The notes under the pieces are model-generated. The model had not been told where the DNA came from. It searched no databases and saw only the letters and a program-made list of their open reading frames with translations. From contig DAOUHR010000103.1 of assembly GCA_034428635.1 (NCBI GenBank), positions 1 through 18,516 on the forward strand: 18,516 nucleotides of DNA, in the 5' to 3' direction. Below are positions 13,984 through 18,516 of the stretch, one piece after another (position 1 is the first letter of the stretch; each line of letters starts with the position of its first letter). The DNA is from Bin22 sp034428635 (GTDB taxonomy: Bacteria > Chloroflexota > Dehalococcoidia > Lucifugimonadales > UBA3495). The translations under genes were made by a program, and so were the position numbers.

Positions 13984-14370
13984 CTAGTCCCGCTGCAGCA
14001 ATTCGATGCGCACGTCGTCGGGCGCGCGCACAAATGCCACGTGTACTCCGGGCCGGATGGTGCGGGGTTCCCGGGCCATGTCCGCTCCCCTGCGCTTCAG
14101 TTCCGCCACCGTTTCCTCCAGGTTGTCAACGCGAAAGCCAAAGTGGTCCAGGCCCAGGTGGGGGTCGCTGGGGCTGCCAGCCATATCCTCTTCTTCGGGC
14201 ACTGCAGCTATAAACACCATCAACCCGTCGATGTCCAGGTCGGTGCGCACGAAACCGTCTGACTGTACCGACTTAACAACCCGGGCGTCGAACATCTTCT
14301 CGAAATAGGCGGCCATATCATCGGGATTCTTGGTACGCAGGTGTATGTGGTCGTAGGTGTACTTCGGCAT
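13984..14370 (-). CDS. VOC family protein (glyoxalase/extradiol dioxygenase fold)
   Basis: The 128-residue protein is one VOC module, made of two beta-alpha-beta-beta-beta repeats. The first repeat opens with YDHIHLRTKNPDDMAAYFEKMF, the family's strand and helix. The second opens at GLDHFGFRVDNLEETVAEL (about 73-91). Likely metal ligands are His8, His76 and Glu123 near the end in VRIELLQ. Members include lactoylglutathione lyase, methylmalonyl-CoA epimerase and fosfomycin or bleomycin resistance proteins. This length suits a homodimeric lyase or isomerase, and the substrate is not evident. GGAGGA lies six bases before the ATG. It is transcribed away from the GMC oxidoreductase and the two could serve one pathway. 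It is convergent with the RNA ligase, without an obvious terminator in the 115-base gap. Confidence 0.88.
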   Translation of the reverse strand: MPKYTYDHIHLRTKNPDDMAAYFEKMFDARVVKSVQSDGFVRTDLDIDGLMVFIAAVPEEEDMAGSPSDPHLGLDHFGFRVDNLEETVAELKRRGADMAREPRTIRPGVHVAFVRAPDDVRIELLQRD

Positions 14371-14403
14371 GGCAAGTCCTCCCCATTCCTGATTCGTGAG
14401 GTC

Positions 14404-14432
14404 AAATTAGGGTGGGCAAAGCCGTTTGTCAA
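14404..14432 (-). promoter_or_regulatory. Putative promoter of the VOC gene
   Basis: On the minus strand a perfect TTGACA (14432-14427) is followed after 17 bases by TAATTT (14409-14404). The start would be near 14397, leaving a leader of about 27 bases that carries the ribosome site. Confidence 0.4.
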
Positions 14433-14501
14433 GGATTGGTCAAAGATAGAATGATTTCCAGGCAGACCATGAATCTGGTCACAGCATCATGATGCCGCAT
14501 A

Positions 14502-14532
14502 TTGAACCGTTTCCTTCATTTGCCGCTATAAT
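14502..14532 (+). promoter_or_regulatory. Putative promoter of the GMC oxidoreductase gene
   Basis: A perfect -10 TATAAT (14527-14532) has TTGAAC (14502-14507) 19 bases upstream, slightly longer than ideal. Transcription would start near 14539, downstream of the in-frame ATG at 14489, which argues against that start. Confidence 0.5.
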
Positions 14533-14578
14533 ATGCCTCAACGCTATCCCCATCCCAAACCATACTCCAGGAGGCTTT

Positions 14579-16150
14579 ATGAAGTACGACGTGATAATCG
14601 TTGGCGGCGGCGCTGCCGGGTCGGTGCTGGCCAGTCGGCTGGTTGAGGACCCAAACACCTCGGTGCTGGTGCTGGAAGCAGGCAAGGACTATCCGGACCC
14701 CGACAACCTGCCGGACGAGATCAAGTTCGGCGGCACCAGATTCGCAGAGTCTCCCGACTCAGATCACAACTGGGCCCTCCGCGGTACCATCACCGAGGAA
14801 CAGGGAGAAATCCACGTGGCCCAGGGCAAGGTGATCGGCGGCGGTTCCTCCATCAACGGCCAGGCCATGCAGCGGGCACTGCCCGAGGACTTTGATAACT
14901 GGTCTGCCTGGGGAAACACTGAGTGGTCTTACGACAAGGTTCTCCCCTTTTTCCGCAAGATGGAGCGGGACCTGGACATCCAGGACGACTTCCACGGCAC
15001 CGACGGCCCTATTCCGGTGCGCCGGCGGCAATCCACCCCCTCTCCCATCCAGAAGGCCTTCTACGACGCCTGTCTCGCCGAAGGCTACTCTTTCGTCGAG
15101 GACACCAACGGCGCCAACCCCACGGGCGTGGGAATCGCCCCCACCAATAACCTGGGCGGCGTCCGCATGAGTTCCGCCCTGGCTCACCTCAGTCCCATGC
15201 GCCACCGCCTCAACTTGACGGTTCGCGGGGAAGTATATGTACAGAAGATCCTATTTGAGGACCGAAAGGCCGTCGGGGTGGAGGCGGTCAGCGGCGGCGA
15301 GTCTTTCCGGGTCTTTGGCGAGCGGGTGGTGCTGTGTTCCGGCTCCATCAGGTCTCCCCAGTTGTTGATGCTGTCCGGCATTGGGCCCAGGGACCAGCTT
15401 GAAGGGTTCGGCATTCCCGTCCTCCAGGAAGCGCCCGGCGTGGGCCAGAGCCTGTGGAACCACCTCAGCGCCCATATCAACTACAAGGTCAAGGACGGGG
15501 TCAGCATGGAGCCAAACCTGGACGGCGCCCACTACTCCCTTCATTACACCGCAGATGGTTCCGATGAAGTTAACGACATGGTGCTGCGCACCAACACAGT
15601 GGTTGATGAGAGGGAGGAACGGGTCAGGGGAGTTCGCACCCGCTACCATACCGGCGACGTGCCCCCGGAACGGTCTGCTCGCATGTCCTGCACGCTGGGC
15701 CTGCCCAAGGGCAACGGCTTTGTCCGCTTGGCCTCCGCAGATCCCAGCGTCCAGCCCACCTTCAATTACCGCTACCTGCAGAACCCTGAGGACATGCGCC
15801 GGGTTCGCGACGGCATTCGCATGGGGGCCAGGCTACTGGAAACCGACGCCTACAAGGACGTGTATGACTACCGCATTGCCCCTACTGATGAGGAACTGAA
15901 CAACGACGACGCTCTGGACCTGTACATTCGCCGGACCGTGGGCACTGCCCGCCATGTGTCCGGTACCTGCAAGATGGGGCCGGACGGCGACCCCATGGCA
16001 GTGGTGGACCAGTACTGCCGCGTTAAGGGCGTGGAAAACCTGTGGGTGGCCGACGCTTCCGTTGTGCCCCAAATCCCCCGGTCGGGCGGCCTCCACCCCA
16101 CCGCGTTAATGATTGGCGAACGGGTGGTTGAATGGGTTGGGGCGGCTTAG
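14579..16150 (+). CDS. GMC family oxidoreductase (choline dehydrogenase-like, FAD)
   Basis: This 523-residue flavoenzyme oxidises an alcohol group on an unknown substrate, using FAD. The N-terminal Rossmann fold has DVIIVGGGAAGS at 4-15 and ends in the acidic VLEAG at 31-35. The GMC signatures are GGGSSINGQAMQR at 87-99 and GSIRSPQLLMLSGIGP at 255-270. Active-site histidines are His459 in RHVSGTCKMG and His506 in GGLHPTALMIGERV; the second position is His or Asn in the family. No signal peptide is present. AGGAGG lies four bases before the ATG at 14579. The frame also opens at 14489, but that lies upstream of the predicted start site and would put 30 odd residues before the FAD motif. Relatives include choline, glucose and polyethylene glycol dehydrogenases. 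Family sure, substrate open. Confidence 0.94.
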   Translation: MKYDVIIVGGGAAGSVLASRLVEDPNTSVLVLEAGKDYPDPDNLPDEIKFGGTRFAESPDSDHNWALRGTITEEQGEIHVAQGKVIGGGSSINGQAMQRALPEDFDNWSAWGNTEWSYDKVLPFFRKMERDLDIQDDFHGTDGPIPVRRRQSTPSPIQKAFYDACLAEGYSFVEDTNGANPTGVGIAPTNNLGGVRMSSALAHLSPMRHRLNLTVRGEVYVQKILFEDRKAVGVEAVSGGESFRVFGERVVLCSGSIRSPQLLMLSGIGPRDQLEGFGIPVLQEAPGVGQSLWNHLSAHINYKVKDGVSMEPNLDGAHYSLHYTADGSDEVNDMVLRTNTVVDEREERVRGVRTRYHTGDVPPERSARMSCTLGLPKGNGFVRLASADPSVQPTFNYRYLQNPEDMRRVRDGIRMGARLLETDAYKDVYDYRIAPTDEELNNDDALDLYIRRTVGTARHVSGTCKMGPDGDPMAVVDQYCRVKGVENLWVADASVVPQIPRSGGLHPTALMIGERVVEWVGAA

Positions 16151-16189
16151 GTTAGGTCCCCCGCACCGCATAGTTATCGATCGAAAGCA

Positions 16190-16219
16190 TTCGCCCGCTC
16201 AATTCAATGAGCGGGCGAA
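16190..16219. terminator. Bidirectional hairpin terminator between GMC and alpha-E genes
   Basis: A perfect 12-bp stem (16190-16201 with 16208-16219) encloses the loop ATTCAA between convergent genes. The flanks are CTTTCC on the plus strand and GCTTTCG on the minus strand, so the T-tracts are short, but the stem is very stable. Confidence 0.7.
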
Positions 16220-16268
16220 CTTTCCGTACGGTGGAAGACCCCACATTTTCGGTCAGCTGCTGAATACC

Positions 16269-17240
16269 TCACGCGGGTTCCTGGATGGGGTATGCAAAGT
16301 AGGCAGACGTAATTAGCAAGTGCAGTTCGTCGGCGCCTTCGGAGATCTCACGGAGCAGCGCAAGCCTCTCTTCCTCATCCGGCCATTCGTAGTTGATCAT
16401 GGAAGAGAGACGCCCCACCAGGCGCTGCAGGGCACGGCCGGAGCGGGAGTAAGGACCGCTGCCAATGGCGGCAATCTCAGACCCGATAAGCCCCACGGAA
16501 CGACCCAGGGATTCGGGCAGCAGCGGGTCGCTGACCAGCAAGTCCATCACCCTGTCGGGGAGAACGGCCACGCTGTAAGTGTGGTTGTACACCTCAAGGG
16601 CGTAAAACACTCGCAGAAGCGATGTCCAGTCCTCCTCGTGAAACTCCTGTTGTGAACTGGCCACGACGGTGTCAATCTGGGACAACAGGAGGGCTGCGGC
16701 GCCTTGTGCCCGCTCTACCAGCCTGCCCAATTGCAGAAAACTCCACCGGTCATCGTGGTACATCGTACATTCAGCCAGGCCGCCAAAGGCCTCTATATCG
16801 GCGACCAGGGCCTCATAAAAGGCGGTGGGCTCCCATTGCCAAACGGTGGCAATGCTCTGCTGCTGCAGCCTCAAGTAGGTGGTATTCAGGCAGGTCCAAA
16901 CCTCGGGACTAATGCAGTGGCGAGTGTGCCGCGCGTTTTCCCGGCCTTGCGCGAAGCAGCTGAAAACGGAACTGGGGTTGCCGCGCTCAAAAGTCAGGTC
17001 GTCGGCAAGGGCGAACGAATCTGCCAGGACAAAGTCTTCGTCGCCGAACAGCTGAACCTCGCCTCCAGGCGGTTCGCGACGTACGTAATTGTAGACGCGG
17101 TTCCACCCGAAATGAATTTCCCTAACCGGGCGATCGACCAGCGATTCTGACTGCAGCTGCAACAAACGGCAAAGGTTGCCGGCCCGCTCCAGGTAACGGC
17201 CGAGCCAGTAAAGACTTTGCGCACTGCGGGAAAGCATCAT
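16269..17240 (-). CDS. Alpha-E domain-containing protein (DUF403 type)
   Basis: This 323-residue all-helical protein starts MLSRSAQSLYWLGRYLERAGN, the hallmark of the alpha-E family, and is full length for it. Further conserved-looking parts are FAQGRENARHTRHCISPEVW near 95-114 and DRWSFLQLGRLVERAQ near 163-178. Family members sit next to circularly permuted ATP-grasp proteins, as here, often with a transglutaminase-like protein. Comparative studies predict that the set builds or attaches a peptide or amide. The alpha-E domain itself has no proven activity. Two ATGs are adjacent; GGAG is three bases from the first and six from the second (17237), so the second is the likelier start. The gap to the upstream ATP-grasp gene is 113 bases. 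Confidence 0.92.
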   Translation of the reverse strand: MMLSRSAQSLYWLGRYLERAGNLCRLLQLQSESLVDRPVREIHFGWNRVYNYVRREPPGGEVQLFGDEDFVLADSFALADDLTFERGNPSSVFSCFAQGRENARHTRHCISPEVWTCLNTTYLRLQQQSIATVWQWEPTAFYEALVADIEAFGGLAECTMYHDDRWSFLQLGRLVERAQGAAALLLSQIDTVVASSQQEFHEEDWTSLLRVFYALEVYNHTYSVAVLPDRVMDLLVSDPLLPESLGRSVGLIGSEIAAIGSGPYSRSGRALQRLVGRLSSMINYEWPDEEERLALLREISEGADELHLLITSAYFAYPIQEPA

Positions 17241-17353
17241 TTACTCCATGCAAACGCTGGTTCGATCATCATTGGCCTCATCGATTCCCGTGCATACCGA
17301 GGGTCGCGGGCTCATTTCGCGCCACGGGCGGGCGGGAAAGTGGGGCAAGCCCA

Positions 17354-18516
17354 TTAATCGCCAGCCAGCACCCACACATCTTTGCCACCGCCGCCCTGGC
17401 TCGAGTTAACCACCAGGCTGCCCCGGCGGAGCGCAACCCGGCAAAATGCCCCCGGGACAATACGCGTTTGCAGTCCGTTCAGGATGAAGGGACGCAAATC
17501 CACGTGCCGCGGCTCAAAGTTGTCATCGATCAGGCAGGGGGCGCGGGAAAAAGACTGGACCGGCTGGGCGATGAAGTCTGCCGGGTTTTCCCTGACCCCA
17601 CTGGCATAATCTTCCCGTTCCTTTGGGGTGGCGTGGGGACCAATAATCATTCCGTACCCGCCCGACTCGCCCACCTTCTTGACTACCAGATCCGCGATAT
17701 TGTCCAGGGTATATTCCAGATCCTCAGGCCTGCGGCACAGATAGGTTTCAACGTTCTGCAATATCGGTTCCTGGGCCAGGTAGTAGCGGATCATGTCGGG
17801 AACGTAGACGTACACGCTCTTGTCGTCGGCCACGCCCGTGCCCGGGGCGTTGGCAAGGGTCACATTTCCGGCCCTGGCAGCTTCAATCAGGCCCGGAGCG
17901 CCCAGCAATGAGTCCTGCCGAAAGACGCGGGGATCCAAGAAATCGTCGTCTATTCGGCGGTAGATGACGTCCACCTGCTGCAGGCCCTCGGTTGTCCGCA
18001 TGTAGACTACTCGGTCCCGGACTACCAGGTCGCTGCCCTCCACCAGCTCGGCGCCGATCTCCCGGGCCAGGAACATGTGCTCGTAATAGGCGGAGTTGTA
18101 GACGCCGGGAGTCATCAATGCCAGGGTTGGTTCCGGTTTCCCGTTGGGGGCCAATTCCCTGAGGGTAGCCTGTAGAGCAGATCCGTACTGCTCCACCTCC
18201 TGTACGCGTGCGCTGCGGTAAATTCGTGGCAGGCTGGCCTTGGCCGCCTTGCGGTTGGCGATCATGTAGGAGACGCCGGAGGGCACCCGCAGGTTGTCCT
18301 CCAAAACCCGGAAGCCATCGTTGACTCGGATAATGTCGGTGCCACATACTGCCACCCAGCTACCGTAAGGCTGGGAAAAGTCCCTCATTTCCGTGCGAAA
18401 TTGGGGGCACTCAAGGATCATGTCGGCAGGAATGACCCCATCACGAACGATATTGGCAGGTCCGTAAATGTCCACCAGGAAGTTGTTGAGGGCCCGAACC
18501 CGCTGCTCCAGGCCTC
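17354..18516 (-). CDS. Circularly permuted type 2 ATP-grasp protein, N-terminus cut by window edge
   Basis: The frame stays open to the right edge, so the start lies outside. The 387 visible codons are the C-terminal part of a family normally near 470-500 residues. A GTG at 18475 is internal: the codons before it read ALNNFL, continuing into VDIYGPANIVRDGVIP, as in relatives. Conserved blocks include DNLRVPSGVSY, PGVYNSAYYEH, GTGVADDKSVYVYVPDMIRYY with its lysine, GGYGMIIGPHA and the C-terminal NSSQGGGGKDVWVL. Enzymes of this fold use ATP to make an acyl phosphate and then an amide bond, and are thought to be peptide ligases of unknown product. The alpha-E gene follows on the same strand. I expect a transglutaminase-like or second ATP-grasp gene beyond the window. 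Confidence 0.93.
   Translation of the reverse strand, partial: GLEQRVRALNNFLVDIYGPANIVRDGVIPADMILECPQFRTEMRDFSQPYGSWVAVCGTDIIRVNDGFRVLEDNLRVPSGVSYMIANRKAAKASLPRIYRSARVQEVEQYGSALQATLRELAPNGKPEPTLALMTPGVYNSAYYEHMFLAREIGAELVEGSDLVVRDRVVYMRTTEGLQQVDVIYRRIDDDFLDPRVFRQDSLLGAPGLIEAARAGNVTLANAPGTGVADDKSVYVYVPDMIRYYLAQEPILQNVETYLCRRPEDLEYTLDNIADLVVKKVGESGGYGMIIGPHATPKEREDYASGVRENPADFIAQPVQSFSRAPCLIDDNFEPRHVDLRPFILNGLQTRIVPGAFCRVALRRGSLVVNSSQGGGGKDVWVLAGD

Noticed and set aside
14489..14578. A 30-residue N-terminal extension of the GMC oxidoreductase
   Set aside because: It starts upstream of the predicted -35 and -10 boxes, lacks a ribosome site, and would precede a normal N-terminal FAD motif.

Overview
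The window is bacterial chromosomal DNA of about 60% GC, with densely packed genes and no rRNA, tRNA, transposase, phage gene or CRISPR array that I can see. The gene mix is a luciferase-like flavin monooxygenase, a GMC oxidoreductase, a VOC protein, an AddAB-like nuclease pair and a compact TPP-riboswitch thiG-thiE-thiS operon. This fits a Chloroflexota genome, perhaps a Dehalococcoidia/SAR202-type lineage. That placement is an inference from gene content only and I hold it loosely.

Region by region. At 1-1347 (minus) a luciferase-like (LLM) oxidoreductase, cut by the left edge, follows an alpha/beta hydrolase. A divergent intergenic region (1348-1746) holds promoters for both directions and leads into citrate synthase (plus, 1747-2877). 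A bidirectional terminator separates it from a convergent PPOX-type flavin protein (2969-3481, minus). At 3578-10258 two very large minus-strand genes lie end to end: an AddB-like Fe-S/PD-(D/E)XK nuclease followed immediately by an AddA-like UvrD helicase-nuclease. At 10429-12650 is a thiamine operon: promoter, TPP riboswitch, riboswitch-linked terminator, thiG, thiE, thiS, a 78-residue unknown protein overlapping thiS, and a strong terminator. At 12756-13868 (plus) is a nucleotidyltransferase with all the core motifs of an Rnl2-like ATP-dependent RNA ligase; its start codon is unclear. At 13984-16150 a VOC protein (minus) and a GMC oxidoreductase (plus) diverge from a shared promoter region. 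A 12-bp perfect hairpin terminator follows. The window ends with an alpha-E domain protein and a circularly permuted ATP-grasp protein (minus, cut by the right edge), a conserved pair of unknown product.

How the genes work together. ThiG builds the thiazole ring with sulfur carried by ThiS, and ThiE joins it to the pyrimidine. The product's cofactor form, TPP, is sensed by the leader RNA, which probably ends transcription before thiG when TPP is plentiful. The AddA/AddB-like pair should act as one complex that resects double-strand breaks for recombination. The alpha-E/ATP-grasp pair probably forms an amide or peptide ligase module. The most promising under-described items are the orphan RNA ligase, the thiS-coupled 78-residue protein and the alpha-E/ATP-grasp module.
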